Positions 7,437-14,370 are shown, counted from the first letter of the stretch. The stretch: 20,896 bases of DNA from Pseudomonadota bacterium (GCA_023424095.1 JAFAEG010000137.1:1-20896), one strand, 5' to 3'. Notes: generated by a model from the sequence alone, not told the origin. Numbers and translations: made by a program.

Positions 7437-7825
7437 CAGGCGAGCCCTCCGCGCAGCGCGACCTTGAGCACACAGAACATCGCGAACGCGCCTCCGGCAT
7501 AGACGAAGAAAGCGAGCAGGGTGTCCCACAGGATCTTGCCGCTTTCGGTATGGGCATAATCGTCGATAATCTCCTTCAGGCCATGCTTGATGTGCCAGAA
7601 GGTGGTCGCGAGCAGCAGCAGCAGCGGCACCGCGACGAACGGATCGCGAAGCCATTCGGCGACGATGTCGTAGCTGACGCTCGGCAGGCGCAGCAGCGAG
7701 ACGAGCAGCCAGATCGAGAGCAAAAGCAGGGCGACGGAATTCAGCCGCATCGCCCACCAATCGCCGCCGCCATGATGCGCCGAGCCGAGGCCGCGCACCT
7801 GCTTGAGGGGGGTTTCCATTTTCAT
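7436..7825 (-). CDS. sdhD: Succinate dehydrogenase membrane anchor subunit
   Basis: A 129-aa integral membrane protein with three predicted helices (~29-46, ~62-80, ~98-120). It holds the catalytic subunits at the membrane and, with SdhC, binds haem b and quinone. The 'TFWHIKHGLKEIIDDYAH' motif matches the family: His78 aligns with the haem-ligand histidine of E. coli SdhD, and Asp89-Tyr90 with the quinone-site Asp-Tyr pair. ATG at 7825 has a good ribosome-binding site (GGGGAAG, 9 nt away); a second ATG two codons later is less well placed. It overlaps sdhA by 1 nt and follows sdhC by 18 nt. Confidence 0.95.
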   Translation of the reverse strand: MKMETPLKQVRGLGSAHHGGGDWWAMRLNSVALLLLSIWLLVSLLRLPSVSYDIVAEWLRDPFVAVPLLLLLATTFWHIKHGLKEIIDDYAHTESGKILWDTLLAFFVYAGGAFAMFCVLKVALRGGLA

Positions 7826-7843
7826 CGTCTCAAACTTCCCCGA

Positions 7844-8248
7844 TCAGCCGAAATAGCCGCGCACGAACAGGATATAGGCCCACAAGGCGCCGGTCAGCAC
7901 GAGCGGCAGCAGGGCCACGACCGTCGCCCAGGCCTTGTTGGTCTTCAGCTCGAAACCCGCGCCGGCATCCATGACGAGATGGCGAAGGCCCGAGGCGCAA
8001 TGCTGCAAAAAGGCCCAGGTCAGGCCGACCAGCACGACCAGACCGGTCCAGTGCATCATCCAGCTCATGAAATAATCATAAGAGGCGCGGCCGTCGGCCA
8101 GCGACCACAGCCACCACAGCAAAAGCGCACCACCGACGATGCTGAGGCCTGCCCCGGTGATCCGGTGCAGGATCGAGACCAGCATGTGCGGCCCCCAGCG
8201 CCAGATGCTGAGATGCGGCGACAGCGGCCGGGCGGATTGCGATTTCAT
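7844..8248 (-). CDS. sdhC: Succinate dehydrogenase cytochrome b556 subunit
   Basis: A 134-aa membrane subunit of complex II and first gene of the sdh cluster. The N-terminal signature 'RPLSPHLSIWRWGPHM' followed by 'SILHRITG' is the classic SdhC motif. Three membrane helices are expected (~30-50, ~64-83, ~106-129). In 'FLQHCASGLRHLVMDAG', His83 aligns with the haem b axial ligand of E. coli SdhC and His90 is the conserved second histidine. The frame is open further upstream, but ATG 8248 is preferred because it precedes the signature by the normal distance and has a strong AGGGGAGGG ribosome-binding site about 9 nt upstream. A candidate promoter lies at 8278-8306. Confidence 0.96.
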   Translation of the reverse strand: MKSQSARPLSPHLSIWRWGPHMLVSILHRITGAGLSIVGGALLLWWLWSLADGRASYDYFMSWMMHWTGLVVLVGLTWAFLQHCASGLRHLVMDAGAGFELKTNKAWATVVALLPLVLTGALWAYILFVRGYFG

Positions 8249-8277
8249 GGGCGAGAGCCCTCCCCTGTTCGGCCCTC

Positions 8278-8306
8278 GCTTTAGGACGATGGCTTGTGCC
8301 TCACAA
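8278..8306 (-). promoter_or_regulatory. Candidate sdhCDA promoter with overlapping palindrome
   Basis: Read on the minus strand, TTGTGA (8306-8301) and TAAAGC (8283-8278) are separated by 17 nt, right for -35/-10 boxes, with the sdhC ATG about 30 nt beyond the -10 box. A palindrome, CTTGTGCCTCACAAG (8293-8307, 6-bp arms, 3-nt centre), covers the -35 box and could be an operator. The -10 match is weak, so this rests mainly on geometry. Confidence 0.35.
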
Positions 8307-8323
8307 GGGTGTGGCGGGATCGT

Positions 8324-8363
8324 TTGACGGGGCGGAAGCGGCGTTTTGGCTAAGACGATCTTA
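8324..8363 (+). promoter_or_regulatory. Weak candidate promoter and small palindrome before the chemotaxis gene
   Basis: TTGACG (8324-8329) is a fair -35 box, and GGCTAA (8348-8353) lies 18 nt later as a poor -10 box. The palindrome TAAGACGATCTTA (8351-8363) overlaps it. The rest of the 166-bp divergent spacer (8249-8414) holds only the sdhC signals listed separately. Confidence 0.2.
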
Positions 8364-8414
8364 ACCACCGCCGCCTTAAGCCTTCGCGTCTGTATTGAGG
8401 CGAAGGCGGTAAGA

Positions 8415-9755
8415 ATGAGCGACCTGGCGATTGGCGACGATGCGAGCCTGTCCGAACGACTGGAAATGTTCGACCCGACGGGCGAACTGGCCGCCCGTTC
8501 GATCGACATCTGGAATCTGATCGGGGCCGAGCGCGCCGCGATCGCCCGCGCTTATTGGGAGCGCTACGCCCGCTCGCCCGAAATCCGCCAGACCATCACG
8601 CCCGACAAGATGGAAACGCTGATCCAGCGGATCATGCCCTATCTGGAAGGCCGCTATGCCGACCTGACCAATCCGCGCTGGGTGCAGACGGTCGGCGAAT
8701 ATGTCGCCGCCGCGACCCGTTCCGGCGTTTCGCCCACCACATTGTTCGCCGGCGTTGCCGCCGCGACCGAAGCCGCCGCCTTGCTGCTGTCCGAGAAACT
8801 GGCCGACGATCCGCCGCGGCTGGCCGCTCTGACCCGCTGGCTGCACCTCGGTTCGATGGTCGAGATGGACGCCTTCTCCGCCCATTATGAGCGGCTGCGC
8901 CAGGACGAGGCGCGCGCGCGCCGGCAGAATCAGGGTGCCGAATTCACCCAGGAAATCGTCGGTGTGATCGATCGCACCGCATCGGGCAGCAAGGCGCTGC
9001 GCGGCCAGGCGAGCGATGCCTCGGCAGCGGCGCGCGGCATGCTGGGCAAGACCAGCGAAGTCGCCGCGGCGGCCGAACAATCGGCGGTGGCGATGCGCGA
9101 AGCGGCGCAGACCGCCGCGGGCCTGATCATGGCGATCGAGGAAGCGCGTACGGAAGTGGAGGTCGCCGCCGGCGTCGCCAGCCGCGCGGGCGCTCAGGCG
9201 CAGGATGCGGTCGCGGTCAGCCAGGCGCTGTCCACCCATGTGGAAGCGATCGAATCGATCCTCGGCCTCATTCGCGACATTGCCGGGCAGACCAATTTGC
9301 TCGCCTTGAACGCGACGATCGAGGCGGCGCGGGCGGGCGATGCCGGCCGCGGCTTCGCCGTCGTCGCGCAGGAAGTGAAGAGCCTGGCCAGCCAGACGGC
9401 GCGGGCGACCGACGACATCGCGACCAAGATCGGCGCGATCCAGTCGGCCACCAAGCAGACGGTCGAGGCCAATGATTCCATCCGCCACACGGTCGAGGAG
9501 GTGCAGACCAGCGCCGACCGCATCCGCACCGCGATGGAGATGCAGGCACAGACCGTGACGATGATCACCGCCGCGGTGGACGAGACGGCTCTGGCCGCCG
9601 ATTCCATGTCGAGCACCATCGCCGCGATCCGCGCCGACACCGAGACGGTCGCCAGCGAGATTGACGAGGTCGAGAAGAATTTCGGCGAGGTCGACGAGCA
9701 ATTGGCCCGCTTCAAGGCGACGGCGAATAGGTTCGTGCAGAGTTTTGCGGCTTAA
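8415..9755 (+). CDS. Soluble methyl-accepting chemotaxis protein with globin-like sensor domain
   Basis: The 446-aa product has no transmembrane segment. Residues ~20-165 resemble the globin-coupled sensor fold ('IWNLIGAERAAIARAYWERY', 'VGEYVAAATRSGVSP'). Residues ~175-446 form a long alpha-helical coiled coil typical of MCP signalling domains, with the conserved hairpin tip at ~286-315 ('RDIAGQTNLLALNATIEAAR', then 'AGDAGRGFAVVAQEVKSLA'). Such receptors control CheA and so flagellar or other outputs from the cytoplasm. At the place where haem-binding globin sensors carry the proximal His (a G-x-x-H pattern), I read G94-E-Y-V97, so haem binding is doubtful. ATG 8415 is chosen because the preceding in-frame segment back to TTG 8346 is the noncoding spacer. 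It stands alone, divergent from sdhC, with no che genes nearby. Confidence 0.88.
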   Translation: MSDLAIGDDASLSERLEMFDPTGELAARSIDIWNLIGAERAAIARAYWERYARSPEIRQTITPDKMETLIQRIMPYLEGRYADLTNPRWVQTVGEYVAAATRSGVSPTTLFAGVAAATEAAALLLSEKLADDPPRLAALTRWLHLGSMVEMDAFSAHYERLRQDEARARRQNQGAEFTQEIVGVIDRTASGSKALRGQASDASAAARGMLGKTSEVAAAAEQSAVAMREAAQTAAGLIMAIEEARTEVEVAAGVASRAGAQAQDAVAVSQALSTHVEAIESILGLIRDIAGQTNLLALNATIEAARAGDAGRGFAVVAQEVKSLASQTARATDDIATKIGAIQSATKQTVEANDSIRHTVEEVQTSADRIRTAMEMQAQTVTMITAAVDETALAADSMSSTIAAIRADTETVASEIDEVEKNFGEVDEQLARFKATANRFVQSFAA

Positions 9756-9786
9756 GGCCAGGCGACGGGAACGTCGCAGCCTGACT

Positions 9787-9824
9787 CCCTCTCCCCGGCG
9801 GGGAGAGGGCTGGGGTGAGGGGGC
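9787..9824. repeat. REP-like palindromic repeat, left copy flanking the DUF559 gene
   Basis: Perfect 10-bp arms CCCTCTCCCC (9787-9796) and GGGGAGAGGG (9800-9809) with a GGC loop, followed by a tail (CTGGGGTGAGGGGGC) pointing toward the DUF559 gene. It is nearly the reverse complement of 10198-10235. It lies 31 bp after the chemotaxis gene and may also help end its transcript. Confidence 0.85.
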
Positions 9825-9834
9825 TCGGCGCCGG

Positions 9835-10191
9835 TTACGCGCCTGAGCGGTTCCGCGCGATCAGCAGCTGCTGGCGGATCGCTTCCAGCACAACATCCGT
9901 GTCCTGCAGCACCTCATCGTTCCAGAAGCGCAGGACGACATAGCCATAGGCTTCGATGATCGCGGTGCGCGCCGCGTCCTGCTCGGCATCATGCTGCCCG
10001 CCGTCGAGTTCGATCGCCAGCCGCGCGCTGCGGCAGGCGAAATCGGCGATGTAATTGTCGATCTGGAACTGGAAGACGAACTTTTCATCTTCAAGCCGGC
10101 GATTGCGGAAGCGGTGCCAGAGACGGGCTTCGGCTTCGGTTTTGTCGCGACGCAGTTTGCGCGCGATCGGGGTCAGGCGATTCACTCCCAA
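9835..10191 (-). CDS. DUF559 endonuclease-like protein (Vsr-related fold)
   Basis: A 118-aa protein with the full DUF559 pattern: 'ARKLRRDKTEAEARLWHRFR' (10-29), 'KFVFQFQIDNYIADFACR' (37-54), 'LAIELDGGQHD' (58-68) and 'YGYVVLRFWNDEVLQDTD' (82-99). DUF559 is a PD-(D/E)xK-type family related to very-short-patch-repair endonucleases. Asp50 and Glu61/Asp63 are the likely metal-binding acids. Biological role is not established. The frame starts with TTG at 10191, spaced 7 nt from a GAGGGGG stretch in the right repeat; GTG at 10185 is the alternative and gives the more typical 'NRLTPIARK' start. The length is close to complete for the family. Confidence 0.85.
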   Translation of the reverse strand: MGVNRLTPIARKLRRDKTEAEARLWHRFRNRRLEDEKFVFQFQIDNYIADFACRSARLAIELDGGQHDAEQDAARTAIIEAYGYVVLRFWNDEVLQDTDVVLEAIRQQLLIARNRSGA

Positions 10192-10197
10192 CGCCGG

Positions 10198-10235
10198 GCC
10201 CCCTCACCCAACCCTCTCCCCGCAGGGGAGAGGGC
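10198..10235. repeat. REP-like palindromic repeat, right copy flanking the DUF559 gene
   Basis: The tail GCCCCCTCACCCA leads into arms CCCTCTCCCC (10212-10221) and GGGGAGAGGG (10225-10234) with loop GCA. It matches the reverse complement of the left copy, with a one-base length change in the tail and a loop difference. It sits 12 bp from the 3' end of lemA and could form a hairpin in that transcript as well. Confidence 0.85.
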
Positions 10236-10247
10236 TATTAGACCTCG

Positions 10248-10805
10248 CTAAAATCCGACTTTGGGCGCGACATCCACCGTCCCGCGCTCGCTCGCCGCGA
10301 TTTCGTGATATTCGCAGGGCTGGAAGCCGAAGGCGCCGGCGAACAGGACGGCCGGGAAGCTTTCGCGGGCGCTGTTATAATCCGCGCTGACCGAGTTGAA
10401 GGCGCGGCGGGCTGCCGCCAGCTTGTCCTCGGTGTCCGCCAGTTCGTTCTGCAATTGCTGGAAATTGGCGCTGGCCTTCAGCTCCGGATAGGCTTCGGCC
10501 AGAGCGAACAGGCGGCCCATCGCGCCGGACAGAGCGGCTTCGGCCCCTGCCCCGGCGCCGGGCGCTTCGGCCTTGTTGCGCGCCTCGATCACCGCGTCGA
10601 AGGTCGCCTGCTCATGCGCGGCATAGCCCTTCACGGTGGCGACCAGATTGGGGATGAGATCGTGCCGCTGGCGCAATTGCGCGGCGATGTCGGCGCTGCC
10701 CTGGCGGCAATTCTGCCGGAGCGCGACCAGCCGGTTGTAGATGACGATCACCATCAAAACGACGATCGCGAACAGCACCAAAATGCCGATCAACACCCAT
10801 TCCAT
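10248..10805 (-). CDS. lemA: LemA family membrane protein
   Basis: A 185-aa product of normal LemA length. An N-terminal membrane helix (residues ~3-24, 'VLIGILVLFAIVVLMVIVIY') is followed by 'NRLVALRQNCRQGSADIAAQ', 'RHDLIPNLVATVKGYA' and the C-terminal 'SVSADYNSARESFPAVLFAG' / 'FGFQPCEYHE' motifs. The long helices after the membrane anchor are expected to be exposed. Exact function is not settled; LemA genes often accompany DUF3137 or TPM-domain genes, and here a DUF3137 gene is divergent 69 bp away. ATG 10805 has an AGGGGGAG ribosome-binding site about 8-9 nt upstream. The frame runs on beyond it only as an antisense shadow of the DUF3137 gene. Confidence 0.93.
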   Translation of the reverse strand: MEWVLIGILVLFAIVVLMVIVIYNRLVALRQNCRQGSADIAAQLRQRHDLIPNLVATVKGYAAHEQATFDAVIEARNKAEAPGAGAGAEAALSGAMGRLFALAEAYPELKASANFQQLQNELADTEDKLAAARRAFNSVSADYNSARESFPAVLFAGAFGFQPCEYHEIAASERGTVDVAPKVGF

Positions 10806-10874
10806 CGCGGCGACTCCCCCTGTTCGGCGAATGCGGTTAGCATGGGCTATCATCGCTTGGGGGCGCGTGCAAAG

Positions 10875-11825
10875 ATGATCCAACAGCTCGATGCCGATGC
10901 CCTGATGGCCGGCGATCTGGGCCAGTGGCTGGCGACGCAGGGCGATGCCCGGGCGGAGGCGAAGCGCAAGGCGCGCTTCCGGATGACGCTCACGGTGATG
11001 CTGGCGATCGCCGTTGGGCTGCTGGCCTTCACGCTGACCCGCAATGCGGAGCTGACCATTTTTCCCGCCGCGGGGATTCTCGGGCTTGGCGCCGGCTGGG
11101 CGCATGCCGCCAAGGCCCCGATCCTGCGCGCGATCAAGGATCAGATGAACGGCAGGATCGCGGCCGCGCTCGAGCTGAATTATGCCCATGATTGCCTGCC
11201 GGGGCAGGAATATGATCGCGCCAAGCAGTTCGACCTGCTGCCCAATTACGACCGGGAGGCGTTCGAGGACCGCTGGTGGGGCCATGTCGGCGACGTGCCC
11301 TTCGCGGTCTATGAGGCGCATCTCCAGCAATGGCAGGGGTCGGGAAAGAATCGCCGGCTGGTCACGGTCTTTCGCGGTTCGATCCTGACCATCGCTTTCC
11401 AGCGGCGCTTCCACGGCACCACTCTGGTCGAGCGGTCCGGCACGCGGATCACCTTTTTCGGGCTCAAGGATTCCATTTCGCCGGGCGGGGTGAAGCTGGA
11501 CCGGGTGAGCATGGTCGATCCGCGTTTCGCCGAGGATTTCTGGGTGTGGACGACCGATCCGGTCGAGGCCCATTATCTGGTCCATCCCGAATATGTGGAG
11601 CGGCTGATCGCGGTCGAGCAGGCCTTTGAGGGGCAGAGGATCCGCGCGCTATTCCAGGGCGGCGAGCTGCTGATCGTGCTGGATTCGGGCAATATGTTCG
11701 AAACCGGCTCGCTGGATTCGAGCAAGGACCGTGATCTGCTGGCAACCTGCATCGCCCAGTTCAGCAGCCTGGCAAACCTCGCCGTGCAGCTGAACGAACG
11801 GCCGCGCGGCACCCCGACGGCGTGA
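10875..11825 (+). CDS. DUF3137 membrane protein
   Basis: A 316-aa product. Two adjacent hydrophobic helices (~36-55 and ~59-78) follow a charged N-terminus ('DARAEAKRKARFRM'); the rest is soluble and rich in beta-strand-like segments ('RRLVTVFRGSILTIAF', 'GTRITFFGLKDSI'), ending with 'ALFQGGELLIVLDSGNMFE'. This matches DUF3137, a family of unknown function often next to lemA. ATG 10875 is preferred, with GGGGG about 10 nt upstream; an in-frame ATG at 10842 would add 11 residues. The frame continues further upstream as a shadow of lemA. The short-chain dehydrogenase gene follows after 31 bp on the same strand. Confidence 0.88.
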   Translation: MIQQLDADALMAGDLGQWLATQGDARAEAKRKARFRMTLTVMLAIAVGLLAFTLTRNAELTIFPAAGILGLGAGWAHAAKAPILRAIKDQMNGRIAAALELNYAHDCLPGQEYDRAKQFDLLPNYDREAFEDRWWGHVGDVPFAVYEAHLQQWQGSGKNRRLVTVFRGSILTIAFQRRFHGTTLVERSGTRITFFGLKDSISPGGVKLDRVSMVDPRFAEDFWVWTTDPVEAHYLVHPEYVERLIAVEQAFEGQRIRALFQGGELLIVLDSGNMFETGSLDSSKDRDLLATCIAQFSSLANLAVQLNERPRGTPTA

Positions 11826-11856
11826 CGGACGGGCGCGGAGCCGCTACCGCCCGGGC

Positions 11857-12564
11857 ATGACCGAAAAGCTCAACATCATCGTCACCGGCAGCAGCCGGGG
11901 GATCGGCGCGGCGATCACGGCCTCGCTCGCCGGGCACAATGTCGTCGGCCATTCGACCGGGGGCGGCGAGGCCATGCTCGCGTCGGATTTCGGCGATCCG
12001 CAGCAGGTCACCGCTTTCTGGTGGGAGGCGATGGGCCGGCTGGACGGCCGGGTCGACGTGCTGATCAACAATGCCGGTATCTTCGAGGCGACGCCGATCG
12101 AGCAAGGCGACGAGGGCTGGCTGAGCGGGTGGGAGCGCACGATGCAGGTGAATTTGACCGCCTCGGCCGCCTTGTGCCGGCTCGCGGTGCTGCATTTCCG
12201 GGAAAAAGGCGGCGGCCGGATCGTCAATGTTGCCAGCCGTGCCGCCTATCGCGGGGATTCGCCGCAGCATTGGCATTATGCCGCGTCCAAGGCCGGAATG
12301 ATCGGCATGACCAAGAGCATCGCCCGCGGTTATGCGCACGAAAATGTCCTCGCCTTCGCGGTCTGCCCCGGTTTCACCATGACCGGCATGGCCGAGGATT
12401 ATCTCGCCAGCCGCGGCGGCGACAAATTGCTGGCCGACATTCCCCTGGGGCGCGTGGCGGATGCGGCGGAAGTGGCGGAGACGGTGCGCTGGCTGGCCAC
12501 GCAGGCACCGGCGAGCGCAACCGGGGCGGTGATCGACGTGAACGGAGCGTCCTATGTTCGTTAG
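11857..12564 (+). CDS. Short-chain dehydrogenase/reductase (SDR family oxidoreductase)
   Basis: A 235-aa protein of normal classical-SDR size. The cofactor motif 'TGSSRGIG' (10-17), structural 'NNAG' (71-74), Asn99, and the catalytic set Ser127 ('NVASRAAYRG'), Tyr141 and Lys145 ('HYAASKAG') are all present. It should oxidise or reduce a carbonyl/hydroxyl substrate with NAD(P)(H); the substrate cannot be told. The second strand, normally carrying the residue choosing NAD or NADP, is short here ('HNVVGHSTGGGE'). It is first of three overlapping genes: its last 11 bases include the start of the metallo-beta-lactamase gene. No strong ribosome-binding site is seen before ATG 11857. Confidence 0.93.
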   Translation: MTEKLNIIVTGSSRGIGAAITASLAGHNVVGHSTGGGEAMLASDFGDPQQVTAFWWEAMGRLDGRVDVLINNAGIFEATPIEQGDEGWLSGWERTMQVNLTASAALCRLAVLHFREKGGGRIVNVASRAAYRGDSPQHWHYAASKAGMIGMTKSIARGYAHENVLAFAVCPGFTMTGMAEDYLASRGGDKLLADIPLGRVADAAEVAETVRWLATQAPASATGAVIDVNGASYVR

Positions 12565-13420
12565 CCTTCTCGCCCTCGCTTTCGCCGCCCAGCCCGCCAC
12601 TGGTCCGGTGACCGGGCAGCAGCTCGCCGCCGCCTGCCGGGACCGTATCGGCTGGAGCGATCCGGCGCCGCCGACACGGATCGCGCCCAACGCTTTTTAT
12701 GTCGGCACCTGCGGCATAACCGCGATCCTGATTCCGACGCCGCGCGGCCATGTGCTGATCGACGGCGCGACGGCGGAGGCCGCGCCGCACATCGCCGCCA
12801 ATATCCGCCGGCTCGGCTACCGGCTGCAGGATGTGCGCTATCTGCTGGTCAGCCACGAGCATCTCGACCATGCCGGCGGCATCGCCGAATTGAAGCGGCT
12901 GACCGGGGCGCGGCTGGTCGCGCGGGCCGAGGCGCAAGCGGGGCTGGAAAGCGGCCGCACCGAACCGTCCGACCCGGAATTGGGGACGATCCCGGATTTC
13001 GAAGGCGCAGCGGTCGATCAGCTGATCCGCGACGGCGAGACCATCCGGATCGGCAGCGTCACTTTGACCGCCCACGCGACGCCCGGCCACACGCCCGGCG
13101 GGACGAGCTGGTCGTGGCGGACCTGCGCGGCGGCCAATTGCCGCACCATCGTTTATGCCGACAGCGTGAGCGCGGTTGGGCCGGATAGCTATCGCTTCAC
13201 CGATCATCCCGCGCGGGTCGCGCCATTCCGGACCACCTTCGCGAAGGTCGCGGCGCTGGACTGCGACATTCTGATCACCCCGCATCCGTCGGCGAGCAAT
13301 CTGTTCGCGCGGCTGGCGGGAGAAGCGCCGTTGCGCGACGCCAATGCTTGCCGGGCCTATGCGGAGACGGGGCGGCAGCGGCTGGACGAGCGGCTGGCGC
13401 GGGAGGCGGCGGCGCGATGA
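12554..13420 (+). CDS. bla: Subclass B3 metallo-beta-lactamase
   Basis: This 288-aa metallo-hydrolase carries the zinc ligands of subclass B3: His101, His103, Asp105 and His106 in 'SHEHLDHAGG', His179 in 'TPGHTPGGTSW' and His244 in 'ITPHPSASN'. B3-typical stretches also occur: 'FYVGTCGITAILI' and 'VYADSVSAVGPDSYRFTDHP'. Cys191/Cys196 sit where many B3 enzymes have paired cysteines. The family hydrolyses beta-lactams, often including carbapenems, with two zinc ions in the periplasm. The N-terminus 'MFVSLLALAFAA' is a short hydrophobic signal without the usual positive charge. ATG 12554 lies inside the end of the SDR gene, and its stop overlaps the prmA start as ATGA. No mobile element flanks it, so it looks like an intrinsic chromosomal gene. 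Actual lactamase activity is inferred from motifs. Confidence 0.9.
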   Translation: MFVSLLALAFAAQPATGPVTGQQLAAACRDRIGWSDPAPPTRIAPNAFYVGTCGITAILIPTPRGHVLIDGATAEAAPHIAANIRRLGYRLQDVRYLLVSHEHLDHAGGIAELKRLTGARLVARAEAQAGLESGRTEPSDPELGTIPDFEGAAVDQLIRDGETIRIGSVTLTAHATPGHTPGGTSWSWRTCAAANCRTIVYADSVSAVGPDSYRFTDHPARVAPFRTTFAKVAALDCDILITPHPSASNLFARLAGEAPLRDANACRAYAETGRQRLDERLAREAAAR

Positions 13421-14370
13421 GCTGGATCGTCACTTTGCCCTGCACGCGGGCCGAGGCGGCCTTGCTCGAGGAAGAAAGCGAAGCCTTTGCGGCGATGGCG
13501 ATGCCGCCGGTTCTGGTCGCAAGCGAGGATGACGACGGCCATTGGCGGCTCGACGCCTATTTCGAGGCGAAGCCGAATGCCGGCGATCTGCGCGCTTTAC
13601 TGGCGCTGCTGCCGAGCGCGAAGGGAGCGCAGCCCAAGGCGCAGCGCCTGCCCGAGCAGGATTGGGTGACTTTGAGCCAGGCGGGGCTGCAGCCGATCCA
13701 GGCCGGGCGTTTCTTCGTCCACACGCCGGCGCATCGCGGCGAGGGGCCGGCCGATGCCGTGGCGCTGGAGATCGACGCGGGCCGCGCCTTCGGCACCGGC
13801 CAGCATGAGACGACGACGGGCTGCCTTGAGGCGCTCGATGCGCTGAAGCGGCAGGGCTTCGTCGCGCGCAATCTGATCGACGTCGGCACCGGCACCGGCC
13901 TGCTCGCCTTCGCGGCGCTCAATCTGTGGCCGCAGGCGCGGGCGACGGCGTCGGACATCGATCCGGTCTCGGTCGACGTGACGCGCGAGAATGCCGGCGT
14001 GAACAAGGTGAAGGTCGGCGCGGCGCCGGGGCAGCTGGACCTCGCGGTGGCGGGCGGGCTGGATCATCCCAAGCTGCGGCAGCGCGGGCCTTATGATCTG
14101 ATCATCGCCAACATCCTGGCCGGGCCGCTGGTGGCGCTGGCGCCGAGCCTGGCCCCGGCCTTGCTGCCGGGCGGGCGGCTGGTGCTTGCGGGGCTGCTGA
14201 AGAGCCAGGCGGATGCCGTCTTGCGCGCTTATGCCCGCGAAGGGCTGCGGCCCTATTCCCGCGAGACGCGCGGCGACTGGCCGACTTTGGTACTGCGGGC
14301 GCCGCGCGTGGGCATCGCCCGGCCGCTGCGGACCGGCGTAAAGGCGCCGACCGGGACGGGGACGCTGTAG
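13417..14370 (+). CDS. prmA: Ribosomal protein L11 methyltransferase
   Basis: PrmA trimethylates ribosomal protein L11 using S-adenosylmethionine. The 317-aa product has a degenerate N-terminal substrate-binding domain (~1-100) and a C-terminal SAM domain: 'AFGTGQHETTTGCLEAL' (124-140), a PrmA signature, the SAM motif 'LIDVGTGTGLLAFAAL' (153-168), 'ASDIDPVSVDV' and 'YDLIIANILAGPL' (226-238) with the catalytic-loop Asn-Ile-Leu-Ala. ATG 13417 overlaps the lactamase stop as ATGA; the longer frame from 13348 is only the lactamase gene read out of frame. It is last of the SDR-bla-prmA unit and converges on the DUF6882-type gene with 9 bp between stops. Confidence 0.95.
   Translation: MSWIVTLPCTRAEAALLEEESEAFAAMAMPPVLVASEDDDGHWRLDAYFEAKPNAGDLRALLALLPSAKGAQPKAQRLPEQDWVTLSQAGLQPIQAGRFFVHTPAHRGEGPADAVALEIDAGRAFGTGQHETTTGCLEALDALKRQGFVARNLIDVGTGTGLLAFAALNLWPQARATASDIDPVSVDVTRENAGVNKVKVGAAPGQLDLAVAGGLDHPKLRQRGPYDLIIANILAGPLVALAPSLAPALLPGGRLVLAGLLKSQADAVLRAYAREGLRPYSRETRGDWPTLVLRAPRVGIARPLRTGVKAPTGTGTL

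Larger units (their letters stand above)
9787..10235. mobile_element. Putative DUF559 cassette bounded by inverted palindromic repeats
   Basis: One small endonuclease-like gene is enclosed by inverted copies of one repeat, tails facing inward. The arrangement resembles REP/RAYT units, where a nuclease gene lies among the palindromes it may mobilise. No target-site duplication was identified, and mobility is inferred from layout only. Confidence 0.4.

Noticed and set aside
5691..7502. 603-codon open frame antisense to sdhA
   Set aside because: It mirrors sdhA on the opposite strand, has the Ala/Gly/Val/Asp/Arg-rich composition of a GC-rich shadow frame, and has no recognisable domain.
9787..10235. 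Possible CRISPR-like or terminator-only interpretation of the repeated palindromes
   Set aside because: Only two copies, in inverted orientation, with a gene between them; no regular spacers. The hairpins lack T-runs, so termination is at most a side effect.
11826..11856. Possible separate promoter for the SDR-bla-prmA unit
   Set aside because: The 31-bp spacer shows no convincing -35/-10 pair, so read-through from the DUF3137 gene or a promoter inside it cannot be distinguished.
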